From assembly GCA_015501585.1 (NCBI GenBank), contig JADNRY010000180.1, positions 62,001-126,000 on the forward strand: a stretch of 64,000 nucleotides of DNA, read 5' to 3'. The stretch comes from Rhodocollybia butyracea (lineage: Eukaryota; Basidiomycota; Agaricomycetes; Agaricales; Omphalotaceae). The position numbers and the translations under genes are program-made. The notes beneath the pieces are model-generated. The model did not search any database, was not told where the DNA came from, and was given only the letters and a program-made list of their open reading frames with translations. This document shows positions 22,975 to 34,170 of the stretch, in pieces (positions within the stretch are counted from its first letter, which is position 1; the number at the start of each line of letters is the position of its first letter).

Positions 22975-24500
22975 TACCCTGCAGCATCTCCAGGGAAGGC
23001 ACTGCACCATCCGGCGCCGACAGAGCGTATCTAGTGACGGCTAGCTCAGATAATGGGCGGATGGAGCGGTTACAAAACGCATCTTGACAAGAATGTTGAA
23101 GCCGAGAAGGCCGGCAGCGGTGAGAGACGTAGGATTGTCGGCTTATGTGATGCAATCTAGGTATGTACGTGATTAGACACCAAAGTCGAGGGAGGTGAAG
23201 GAGAACTAACCGAAGGAAGGATAAGTATAAGTATTAAGCTGATCATGTGCATGAAGAGTAAGCTCCATCCCGCGTCCAACGTGCCGACAGAAGGAGGGAC
23301 AACATCAGCACAAATCAGAGCGACAAGGGACAGTAATTGGATGGTACAGCGATCAAGTTCCCCATCAAAGGTACAGGTGTAGACTGGAAAGCAAACGTGA
23401 TTGAGACAACGCGATGTACAAAATCAAACTAAAGGTTTACATTAGCCCAGGCCGTGAAAATTTTAAGGTTCGGAAGACGACATGATGATGGGTGCGAATC
23501 TGTGCGAAAGTTTGACTGTATTTGAGAGAATCAAGAACCGAAAGATGATCGAATAGCTGAAGTTGACGATTATGATCCTGACCATAATGAGTTTGCGCAG
23601 AAGAGGTACGGTGGACATGGGATACCTTGACGCCCCGATGACGTTTCGTACGAAGCATTCGTAATAAAGTAAGGTGTGTGTGTGAGAGAGAGAGTCGAGT
23701 GAGGAATTCCGGACCAAGGTTGAGATAAGAAAAAAGAAGAGGAGTGAGTCAACCGGATCCCATAGAAACATACTCCTTTTGTATATCATATCCTCAACCC
23801 AGTGAAACAACAACACATACCGAACCTCAGCATCCCGTTTCTCCAACGTAACATAGAAAAAAAAAGTGGAACTGCAAGGGCATGCATACAGGAACACAAC
23901 AAGCCTTTCAAGATTGTTGCAGAGCCATAACATCGTTTTGAGATGGCCATCGTAACTTCTACGCGTAGCGTTACACGGTGGGAGATGTTTGTACATGGCA
24001 GACATGAGATCCGCTCCGTTCTCAACCGAGTTGTATTCCCCGTTCCGACAGTCTCGCTTTGGACCCCGATTCTAAGTTCGAGAGTTTCCAAACTTCCATC
24101 TGCGAAAAGGCGGGGTAGGATTTCCCTGCCTCTTGAGAAGCGGATCGCAGTCAAGGCGTTCCAGTCCAGACATATGGCGTGAAAATGTGGCGAATGGGTG
24201 ATGTCCGATGAGTTCGAACACGTTGAGTCGAGATGGGGCAGGCGTTCGTCTTCGCATAGCTGTTGTACCGGCGTAGTATAGAAGAAATTTTACTCAGGGA
24301 AAAGTGGGAGGATGCTGGAGCAAGTTCACCAACGAATTCGTAGCGATCTACCGGTAAACGAGAATGCTCAAGCTCAAGAGCAACATGGCGTGAACCGGAA
24401 CAAGAGGGAGATTTGGTGTAAATCCCTGAATGTTAGAGGTTTTTCAAGGAGTGAAGAGGATCCTGGATATTTCAAGACGACAGCAAGGCATACGGGTCCT
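22975..24500. repeat. Degenerate repeated block, copy 2 of 3
   Basis: Homologous to 12570-13860 and, for its right part, to 29900-30660. Shared landmarks include a GACAGAGCGTATCT step, CTTGTACATGGCAGACAT-like core and the right edge TACGGGTCCTCGGTAAG. No intact reading frame. Confidence 0.5.
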
Positions 24501-25400
24501 CGGTAAGAGCATGCCGGGAGATCTTCTTCTTCTAGCTCTCTGAGTTACTCCAGAATTGGCTGTTCCTGCCTATCTTCACGATAGTACTACTTCCAACGCC
24601 CGACACTGATTTAACAGTCAGCGATCCTTACTGGTAAAAGAACTGGACAATGGGTTAAGTTGAACAGCGCACCAACGACGGTCAAGCGAACCTTCTTACT
24701 GGGCCCCATATCCACCATAACCGCTGTCCCCTGAGTCCATGTCACTACCTCCGATATCTATAGATCATCTTCCAACATGCACCATACCCATATCCGCCAT
24801 ATCCAAACATAAGCGTTCCAACAAGCGTCTGAGCCCACATCCTAAAGCAGGGGAAAATGGATATCCGATACAAGGAAATGGTCGTTACTATTCGAGGTTG
24901 AAGCTAGCTGAGGATGTGGGCGATGTGAGCTCCCGAGGATCATTCATGACACCGTAACCAACAAGTGCAGGACGCAAGCAGGACGTAGAAGAAGTATAGC
25001 AGAGTTGCGAGGACAGGTTGTCGTTAAAAAGAGATTGTGCTGTGCCCGATCCAATATGTACTTGTCCTGAACGTTGTCCGGTACTATAGAGTTTCCACTG
25101 CCTGAGGAAGAATTTCATTGGGATTGTGATACAGATCACAGTCACAAAGTTTTCAAATGGGCGCTTAGCGCTTAAGCTTGAGCGCCTACTCCTGTTCCAC
25201 CACCGCTTCCTTTTGTACATGGGGATGGCACCCCTTGGCCATTTTACAGAGGTACATAGTGGCTCGCAGCATCTGACAATCGTGTTTGGAAAATCACACC
25301 CGGTCTTGTCAATACGTGTGATACTCAGTGTTTTAAACGACAGCCTGCATTCTTCATACTTACACTTCAAAGCACACGGTAACAAAAATAGTTGCATTAT
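24500..25400. repeat. Left arm of the MFS segmental duplication, unit 1
   Basis: Runs collinear with about 30650-31642, sharing steps such as GGGCGCTTAG with nearby TTGAGCGC, and GGAAGAA. It leads directly into MFS gene 1. At about 25214 the homology jumps in the second unit from 31642 to 33388. Confidence 0.5.
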
Positions 25401-25530
25401 GTCAACGGGATGTCGGCCCATGCTCACAAATATATTTTCGGTCGCACGAGCTTTATAAACTGAGTTTATAAATAGGTTTTTCGGGTGTGTATCTCCATTC
25501 TTTACTAATTAACAACTTGCGAAATTCATC

Positions 25531-27809
25531 ATGGAACCAGCCAAAGCAGACTCTGCGACGACCAGCTCGAATATGGACCTAGAAACTAAATCGAGTGAAG
25601 ATGCTGCTACTATCATCGTTCACGAGTCACCAGCGATTGATATTGAACATATGCCCGTCGCGGACGATCCCAGAAAGTGGTCGAATTTTCGTAAAGTGCG
25701 TCCTCGCGAGCAAACGGGATGAATCCTCCTTCTCATGCTAATCCATGGTACAGAACTTCGTGCTATTTCAAATCTCGTTTGGAACCATGATTGCTGGATT
25801 GGCGGCCACCATACAAACCCGTATTTATACCTGATTCAATCCGAGGCATAATCTCATTAAGTATTGACGATTCAGCTGCCGTTGGTCAAATGGAAGCCGA
25901 ATTACCAGCTACTGCCGCGCAAATCAGTCTCAGTCTATCGTTATTCGTCCTTTTGCAAGGCGGTGTACCACTAGTAAGCTTCTGCATTTCGCATTTCGCA
26001 AATTGCGCGTATTTATCTTTCATAGTTTTGGTCTGCGATTAGTGAAGTCAAAGGAAGGAGGGTAAGATCGAGTGTCTGACGGTTCCTGCCAAAACTATCT
26101 GATGTTCAACAGTTTGTCTACATTGTGTCGATGGCTATATATATTGTAGGGTCTACGGTGGTTGCCACTAGCAAGAACATCCAAATGTAAGCCTCCTTTT
26201 TGATGTTCAAGTCCCTGTAACTCATTATCAAGACTATAGATTAATTGGATTTCGATGTCTTCAAGCTGCTGGGTGGGTCTGCGTCCATTCGCAAAACTAT
26301 TCTCATAATATTGACATTTCACTGGCAGTTCAAGCGCGGTCATGTCTATCGGTGCTGCCACATTGGCCGACATTTATGATCCCGTAGAAAGAGGAACGAA
26401 AGTGGGTGTATCTCTTGAAAAGTTGCTTCATACTTTTATGCAATTTTCAGATGGGAATATATTACATTGCTCCCCTTCTGGGCCCTTCTATTGGTTCGAT
26501 ACTCGGCGGGGGGCTAACAACTGCATTTACTTGGCGTGGCCCATTCTGGTTCCTCACAATCATGGGGGGTGTTGTATTCATGTCTTTCTTACTATTTTTT
26601 CGAGAAACTTTTCGTCATGAACGTAGCCTCACTTACCAGAATGTATTGAAGGCAAGATTAAGAGAGTCCAAGGCAAAGGATTCTTTTGCAGAAGAGAAGG
26701 CTGGCAGAGTACCCCCCGCCCACGATGAGAACGATCTCGAGAAGCATGAAAGTCCTATAGTAGCGCCCACCGTTGTCCCTGATATCAAGCTTGGATTAAC
26801 GGACGTGAACCCACTCAAACCAATGGCAGTCGTTCTATCCCGTAAATATAACTTTTTCATGTTGTCTGCTTCCGGTATGCATAACTTAAGTCTCTAGGCC
26901 TCTACAAACTGACTCTAATCAACGTATACTTTACAGGACTTTACTATGCATTTGCATTTGTGCTTGTGTATACAACTTCTCGATCCCTAGATACCCACTA
27001 CCATCTGGTGCGTGATATTCACCCTGAAGTCGTCCTCATGCTAACATTAAAGTACCAGAATCCTCTTAAGATTGGATTTGTACTTGTTGCATATGGCGTA
27101 GGGACCATTTTTGGTAGTGTTTTGGGCGGAAGATGGTCTGATTATCAACTATCTGCAATAAAATCCAAAGGAGGTAGTGTTACACCAGAGGTAGTACCCC
27201 CGTTGATCACCTTATTCTGTCGAAATTCAAGCGGCTGATTTATAGATGCGTCTGAAAAGTACCGTACATGGGCTAGTAATTTTTCCCCTCTGTGTTGTTG
27301 GGTACGCCTGGGTTATTCAGGAACGCGTCAATGTGGCGGGAGTTTGTGCCATGTTATTCGCATGCGGTTTCACCTCCATGTAGGTCTTACTATTGCAACA
27401 AACTCATTTTCTGCTCATGCCTAGCCCTTAGTTTCGTGTATACCAGCATACTGGCATACATGGTAGATTCTAACGTCGGGCGATCCTCAACAGCGTTCGC
27501 TTTAAACAGCTTCTTTAAAGGTACTCTGGCATTCATTTTTGAAGAAGTTGCAGTGCCTATGCAGGTGAGTGGGGCCTACAATACTTCTTTGTAGTATTCA
27601 ATTACGTATAATGCATGTAGGATGGCTTGGGAGATGGTGGGCCTTTTTTATGTGCATTGCGCCTCAGTTCATTAAGTTTGACAGGATGGATGTATACCAT
27701 TATTGCCTTTATCATGGGAATAAGTGGTTTGTGCACCGCCGTAGTGATGTTCAAAGGAGAACAGTGGAGAAAAGAAGCTGAAGAAAAACAGCTGGCGTCT
27801 GCAGACTAG
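25531..27809 (+). CDS. MFS drug:H+ antiporter-type transporter, copy 1
   Basis: Thirteen exons can be joined with GT-AG introns of about 45-60 bp. The protein begins with an acidic cytosolic tail (IEHMPVADDPRKWSNFRK), then membrane segments. Between helices 2 and 3 lies SEVKGRR (motif A position). The segment RCLQAAGSSAVMSIGAATLADI is followed by DPVERGTK and then by LLGPSIGSILGG, the antiporter motif C of helix 5. A charged central loop (KARLRESKAKD ...) follows, then the second helical half with VLVAYGVGTIFGSVLGGRWSD and a tail ending at 27809. These signatures point to the 12-helix DHA1 group (QDR/AQR/TPO-like), plasma-membrane exporters driven by protons. Substrate is unknown. All exons are open. 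A near-identical copy lies 8.64 kb downstream. Confidence 0.8.
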
Positions 27810-28154
27810 TAGTCTGTATATGTATATCATGTAGAATTATTAGAGCTTAGAGATAGATAGATAACTGAATCGAAAGTCCATCAAAAGCCACTATGTATAT
27901 ACCGCGCACTGTGCACAATTACGGCTGCCATCCGCCTCTGCAACCGCCTACCTAAAGTGAAGTTCCCGTCCACTTCTTTATAACATCATCTCCCCAGACC
28001 TTTGCCGACAATTACCAGCATCCCCCGTTCATCCTATATCCTAACCCAGCACTAATCCAAGTGGCGATGGGAAGTCATTGAAAGTAGAGACCGCGCTTCA
28101 AAGTAAACAAGATACATCGAGTCCTTAGTAGAATCGGTATGGGCTGTTACAACA
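27810..28154. other. Spacer between MFS copy 1 and gene F
   Basis: No gene. The part at 28095-28125 contains the conserved 3' flank of the secreted-protein genes (TTCAAAGTAAAC followed by GATACATCGAGTC), here belonging to gene F. Confidence 0.5.
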
Positions 28155-28805
28155 CTAAACCTTGGGATAAATCTTTGTTCCATCCTTCCACAATTCATCG
28201 CCCTCCCCTGTCCCCGCACTTCCAAGCCTAGCCAGATATGTCTTTCCATTCATCGAGAAAGTGAATGGGATGTTCTGTTGTGGCTGGAACCCGAACCGTT
28301 GCACTTTAGCCTCAGGTTTCTCCGAGAAATCGACCGAAAAGTCGGGGCAAACACGCTCTACGAAGTCCTTTGCTCTTTTCCTCGCTTTTTTTCTCGCCTT
28401 TTCCACCTCTTCGATCATTTTAGGTGAACCTTCCTTCACGCTCGGGTTTACTACTACCGGTATCGACAACGTAAAGCTAAAATGTGAGATCTTTTGGGGC
28501 ACCCTCGGAGACTCAGAGCTCCCTTTCTTCGCTGCACTTTCAACTGGATGCCCTATTCTGAATTCCTCAGCCTTCAGATGACTGACTCTGCGATCCCGAG
28601 CCTCAAGAGGGCCAGTTTCCGTCGTTCTCAGGCCCAAGTCAGACCTGGAACGCCGTTGTAGGGTATTGCGATCAACCTATATCGAGATTAGGTCCCTGTG
28701 CATCGGAATTAAAACCAGTCTGTGACTTACAGCAATAGGCGTTGCCCATATGCAACTGAGAGAGGCAACAAGGAGAAAGGAAGCGTAGGGAACAGTAAAG
28801 AGCAT
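28155..28805 (-). CDS. Small secreted protein, family member F
   Basis: Exon 1 (28731-28805) encodes a 25-residue signal peptide (MLFTVPYASFLLVAS ... WATPIA). Exon 2 (28155-28676) is separated by a 54-bp phase-0 intron. The product is about 198 residues: VDRNTL, PLEARDRRVSHLKAEE, strand KISHFSFTL, a long basic helix with KARKRAKDFVERV, CPDFSVDFSEKPE, NIPFTFSMNGKTYLARL and the terminal KDGTKIYPKV. It is open throughout. It is the only family member sitting inside the interval between the two MFS copies. Secretion is predicted from the signal peptide; function is unknown. Confidence 0.7.
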
Positions 28806-28910
28806 CTGGTTGACGACGAAACTTTGAGGATGACGAAGTATGCGAGAGGTGAACTCAAAAGAAGAACGGTTTTGAACGGAACAGTGACTTAAGTTGTGCC
28901 TAGTGCGAGG

Positions 28911-28985
28911 CTCTGACCAGCAGAGGTTAACTTTCCAGAAGTGGAAGTACTTGACGAAGTCAAACGATCTTTAGACTTTATGTAT
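28911..28985 (-). promoter_or_regulatory. Gene F leader motif
   Basis: CTCTGCTGGTCAGAG at 28911-28925 on the gene strand with the ACTTCTGGAAAG block adjacent. A TATA-like TTTATGTATA lies near 28977-28985. Confidence 0.55.
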
Positions 28986-28999
28986 AGACCGGGTTCCAA

Positions 29000-29880
29000 C
29001 TTCAAAACATTCCAATAAACCTAACCTAACCAATTGCAGGGACATCATGCTATGCCACAATCCTTACTGGGTCATATCTGAACAACCATTTTTATTCGCT
29101 TGCCAAAACGATTCTCCCTATAGTTCCTTACCCTTCCTTACCCTTGGCAAAGTTGGCATCTTTTGGCGAGGGTTTTAGACTGTTTTAGACTGTTTTAGAC
29201 TGGGTTTTGGCTAGGTTTTAGTACAAATGCGGTGAGAAGCTTTTATTTCAATTTGAAATTCAGTGAAACCGAACTACAGTAGACGACAGTAGACGACAGT
29301 TTCCTTTGGCCTGTGGTGGCGCAATTTAATGACAATTGTCTTTTGCTTTCAGTGTGTGAATAAGATAATAGGTAAGCGTAGCCTCGCCTCCATGAGGCTA
29401 CAAACTCATCCAACCTCATATCGACAGGCAAATCCGACACGTAACCCCATCCCCATCCCACCACACGTCCACTATCCTCTTCCAGCCCCCTGCTCATCCT
29501 CCCCCTCGCACCTCTCCTTCAAATCCCACCTGTATCAATCATTCCCTACATCCCACCCTGCGCCACACAAACGCATCTAAGCCTCATCAGGCCTCCTAAC
29601 CACGGCGCGTACTTCTCTTGCCATATACTCGCGCACATCCGGAACTCACTCGTTCCAATGAATTTTGCCGGCGGAGAGTGCAGCACATGCACGGCGTCGA
29701 CGGAGGAGGCACACGGGGCGTATCAGGGCCGAAACGGGTTTGAAAGACGCTGTTGTGCATAGGCGACGGAGCGATGGGATGATGGGAAAGTGGTAGAGGG
29801 GATAGTGTGTTGGATGTACCGTTGGTAGCAAGCTGAGCGAGAGCGTTTGGGATGGGGAAGAAAGAGATCGACAGCGTGGA
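29000..29880. other. No gene; short tandem repeat
   Basis: Three units of GTTTTAGACT lie near 29171-29208. The remainder is AT- then C-rich sequence without a supported reading frame. Confidence 0.4.
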
Positions 29881-29899
29881 AGTTTACGTTTTTCCTACA

Positions 29900-30660
29900 A
29901 GGGGTTTTGTTAGACATTGCGAATTTTGTCTCTAACGTAGTAAAACCATGTCCTTGATCGAATTCGGGAAGATATCGCAATGCCGTGACGTCGATTTGAG
30001 CAAAGTCTGAAATGGCCGACGCAGTTTCTCCAATTCGAAAGAGCAGGTGCGTACTGGAATAACAAGCTGGTGTGATACCGTATGAACTCAAACAGGACAA
30101 GCGCTGTTGGGACGTTACACAGCGCGGGGAGCTTGTACATGGTTGTACATGGCAGACATAAGACCCGCTCTACTATCGGCCGAGTGGTACCGAGAAGTTT
30201 CAAAACCATTAGCGCTAAAGTAGGGGATATCGAGAAGCGGGTTGTAATCATATTGTTCCAGTCCAGACATGTGGCGAGAAGATGCGGCGAATAGGCGATG
30301 AGTTGGAACGTCGAGATGGAGCAGGCGTTCGTCATCGCGTACCAACGACATCGTGAGTATCAATCTGGAAGGATATAGCGATGTAAGAGGAAGCTGCGCT
30401 TGATACGACCGAGCGCTCGGATCAAGCATGTTGGAAGGTACCAAGAAAAGACAAAAGAATACCGCTTGAGATAAATGGAGTAGGCGGATAAGAGTTGGAA
30501 CAAGGTTACTGGCGAATTTGGAGAGATCGAAAGGCAAACGAGAAGGCTCAAAAGCAATGCGACGTGAATTCACGAATGAGAGCTAAAGTTGGAGTTAATC
30601 TGCTGAATGTTCAGGGAGTGGAGAACGCTAGGTCGAGGCGTACGGGTCCTCGGTAAGTCC
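29900..30660. repeat. Degenerate repeated block, copy 3 of 3
   Basis: Homologous to 13370-13860 and 23940-24510 (CTTGTACATGGCAGACAT-like core, right edge TACGGGTCCTCGGTAAG). A shorter duplicate of its right end follows at about 30830-30950, so this copy has expanded locally. Confidence 0.5.
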
Positions 30661-31642
30661 CTGCGAGTTTCCAGAATGATATATCACTACTCCCAACACC
30701 GATGTAGCAACCAGCAATTTTGCTGGTCAAAGAACTGGATAATAGACCGGGTTAATCAGTACAAAGATAACAGCTAAGAAAGAAAACGAACCTTTTCACT
30801 GGAAGCCGTATCTGTAATCGAGAATGTTCAAAAGCAGTACGACATGAATTCACGAATGAGAGCGAAAGTTGGTGTAAATCTGCCAAATGTTGTTCAGAGA
30901 GTGAAGAACGCTAGGTGACTAGGTCGAGGCGTACGGGTCCTCGATACCTGCGGATTTCCATCACTAGACCAAACACCGATGTAGCAATCTCTGGTCAAAG
31001 AACTGGATAATAGATCAAGTTAATCAGTACAAAGATAACAGCTAAGAAAGAAAACGAACCTTTTTACCGGAAACCGTATCTGCTATAACCGCTGTTCCCT
31101 GTGAGCGCCATACCCTTATCTACCATATCCAACATAAGCGTTATGACCAGTGCGGTCGTGCCCGAAGCTCCCCTCAAAGTAGGAGAGAAGGAATTCAAGG
31201 ATGCCCGATACAGGAAGATTGAAAAAGGAAGGAAACAACAGTTATGAATCTCGTTGGTCGAGACTGGATGAGGAACCTGCAACGTGTTACTGGCGCTCGG
31301 CAAAGACTGCAGGTTGGAGTAGCGGATCCGAGACACCTTAACTACGTTGTAGTGCCAGTGCCAGACACAAAAGAAATGCGGCAGAGACAGATTGTCGTTA
31401 AAAAGGAATTCCGAGTGTTTACACGCTGTCCCAGATCAAATATGCGCTTGTCCGTAGCGTTGCCTGATGGAACGGACGCACTAACGTCTGGTTCGAAGTT
31501 TCCACCTGCATCCTCGCTGTTGGAACCGAGGAAGAAATATCGTCGTGATTGTCGTTACCGCTCGTTACAGTCGCGGTTGCCGAATGGGCGCTTAGGCACT
31601 TGAGCGCTTACCCTGGTCTTACCAACTGTCAACCTGTTCCTT

Positions 31643-33060
31643 TTGCATGTTATTCCGCCGAAGAGGCTGTCTGAAGAGGCATTTAGGGTGTATTCTGACT
31701 ATGTCGGGCGCAAGAACTGGAACTTTCCGAACAAATGGTTACCCTTGTTGGCGAACATCATCCTGACAGGAAACATATCGCCGAGACCACCGCTGACTAG
31801 CTCGCAATCCTGCCGTCGGACTTCGCCCAAAAATTGGTTCTGTCGTATCCTGTATCCTCGTTCCTATCTCCTGGAATTCCAGTTTGTAATCTGCAACGCT
31901 CGCAAATCCCTTCGATTCCTATCCCTCTTTCATACGCAACTCACGGATCAAGGTATACTAGCCATAATCGGCCTACGAGGTGTAGGCGCGGGTCTATCAA
32001 TATCCTGAGAAAGCAAACTCTTGGGATGCTTACTGAAACACTGGAAGAATGGGGGAGGGAGGGTTCAGCTCTGATTAGGACGACATCAACTTCTGGAATC
32101 TCGGATTCATGGCGGTCTTTGTTTGAGCTACCTCTCTATCCGTTATCAATCAACTCTACGGACTCCAGAGGTGTTTCGAAACTGTGCGAGGGGTCCACGT
32201 TCAACGATTCCGAGTGACCCTGGCAGTGAAAGGTGGGGAAGGAAAGAAGACAACAACAAACTCACGCCAGCAATTTAACTTGGCAGCTACCCACGGCCCA
32301 TACTCCAACCCAAGCTCGTACATCCAATCTGATACTTAAACACCTGATGCTGCTTTAAAAGCTCATAATAAGCGCATACCACAGATCCCTATGCTCTTCC
32401 AATGCATACATCTCCTCCCAGCTCATCCAAAGGCCTGCTCATCGACGTCCCTTGGCGGTATACCCTCCCTTTAGACTCGAGTTCTACCGAAGAATTGGCG
32501 TACGAGCTATTTTATTAACAGACTATGAAGCCAAATTTGACGAAGCCAACGTGGTGACTCTAGGGATGGCTGATGCAAGTACAACGCTCCAGGTCCTCGC
32601 CACTCACATATCATATCCAGCAGCCAGTTCGGATATTTGGACCATCCCAAGGTCAAAATTATATGAAGAGGGATGATTCAAATAACCTCGGGCCTATATC
32701 TCATCCCCACCCTCTTCTACTCACAGGAGGTATTCTTCTCCAATTCTGAAGAGACTGCTCTACGTTTTTACGAGGAGTACGACGTAGAGACTTGGGGTAT
32801 GGGTATGAGTGGAACTAGATGTGACGCTCACTCCTAGGAAATGGAATCCTTCGTATGACGCGATAAAGGCGCTCGGTAGGAGAAGATGTGAGCTTTTATC
32901 TTCTTTACAGACGATAGCCCACGCTCGGTTGAAGCTACTTATGTTCTCTATAACCACTATATTTCAGCTCGCGGAGCAGAAGGAGCTGTTAGACATTATA
33001 CGAGAGGCCCTAAAAATCATCCAGCTGCTGGAAACGAAAAGTCGCCAGATGTAACCATGC
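31643..33060 (+). pseudogene. Decayed gene fragment of unknown family, present only in the second duplication unit
   Basis: Short coding-like pieces occur in several frames: GLLIDVPWRYTLPLDSSSTE near 32430-32490, a segment reading LGMADASTTLQVLATHIS near 32555-32610, ETALRFYEEYDVETWGMGMS near 32750-32810, and a helical end ARGAEGAVRHYTRGPKNHP near 32970-33030. They look like exons of one cytosolic protein but stops and frame changes interrupt them. I do not recognise the family. The segment interrupts the otherwise collinear duplication that carries the MFS genes. Confidence 0.4.
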
Positions 33061-34170
33061 TTCAAGAAAGTGCCACAGCTGAGCACTTTGAATGAAACGA
33101 GCAACGAGGTTCAGTTGACCCGTCCGCATGGTTTTATAATCAATCGCTCATCGATTTTATTTAACTGACCGGCCAATCCACCTTGAAGGAGAATCGTTGT
33201 ATACAAAGCATCCATTTGTTTGGTTTGGTGACATGAGGTCGGAACGGATGACCGATATAACATTCCTGGAATCGCGGCTCACCGCAAAGTATTTAAATCC
33301 TGCACAGTACTTAAATCTTCAAGTGCCAAGCGGCGTATGGTGATTTATTACATGCTAATGCCTAGGTATCAAGAGTAATGCACAACGTGGGGATGGCATC
33401 CCTTGGCCATTTTACAGAGTAACAACAGCGCGGATTTACAGCAATGTGGTGCGTTTCCCCTGAGGTAAGCGTATAACGTTAAACGAACGCTTTTGACGTT
33501 AATTAACATTTGAGTAGGTTGATTCTTTTAAACATGAAGTAAACGACAAATGCAAGTGCTGTCGGAGAATTGTTTACAACAGAGGTTGTGGAAGATGGTA
33601 TCCTACTTCTCTCACCGAAGTCCCAAAAGATCAAGACTCCGGAGCGAGAATCAAGGAGCAAACGAACGCGGTGCCGTCTGACTTTGCATCCGCTTCAAAT
33701 ACCTCGACGCTGTTCCTGCTGCCGAGCAATCCGATATTCTTTGGAAGCAGCCCAAACAGTCGACCCTACAAGCGCTGGCACTGTGATCAACCAGTTGCGT
33801 TAGTAGGCGTGGATTTACGGTGACTTCGCTGCTCAGCGAGGTTAAAAATGGAAACAAACTCTTCCACACCCTCAACAAGAAGTACACGTGCATCGGTAAC
33901 GAAAAGTAAGTACCCTCGTTGCATTGTAAACAGAAGAAGCTTCATTTTATCAAGTATTCTGATCATCACCATGCATATGCTCAACTGCATCGTTTTCGGA
34001 CTTGCGAGTTTACGGGATATCGGCCCGTGAAAACAAAGATAGTATTCCCGATGAATCCGATCGAACGGACAACTTTCTTTTTCGGCCTATAAACCGATAT
34101 GATGACCTTATAAAAAGGGTTATCGTTTCGGGGTTGTATCTCCATTCTTTTACGACTTACGAAATTCGCC
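33061..34170. other. Upstream region of MFS copy 2
   Basis: The part from about 33388 resumes homology with 25214 onward (GGGGATGGC-CCCTTGGCCAT). The last 50 bases before the ATG share GTATCTCCATTCTTT with the first copy. No gene is supported. Confidence 0.4.
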
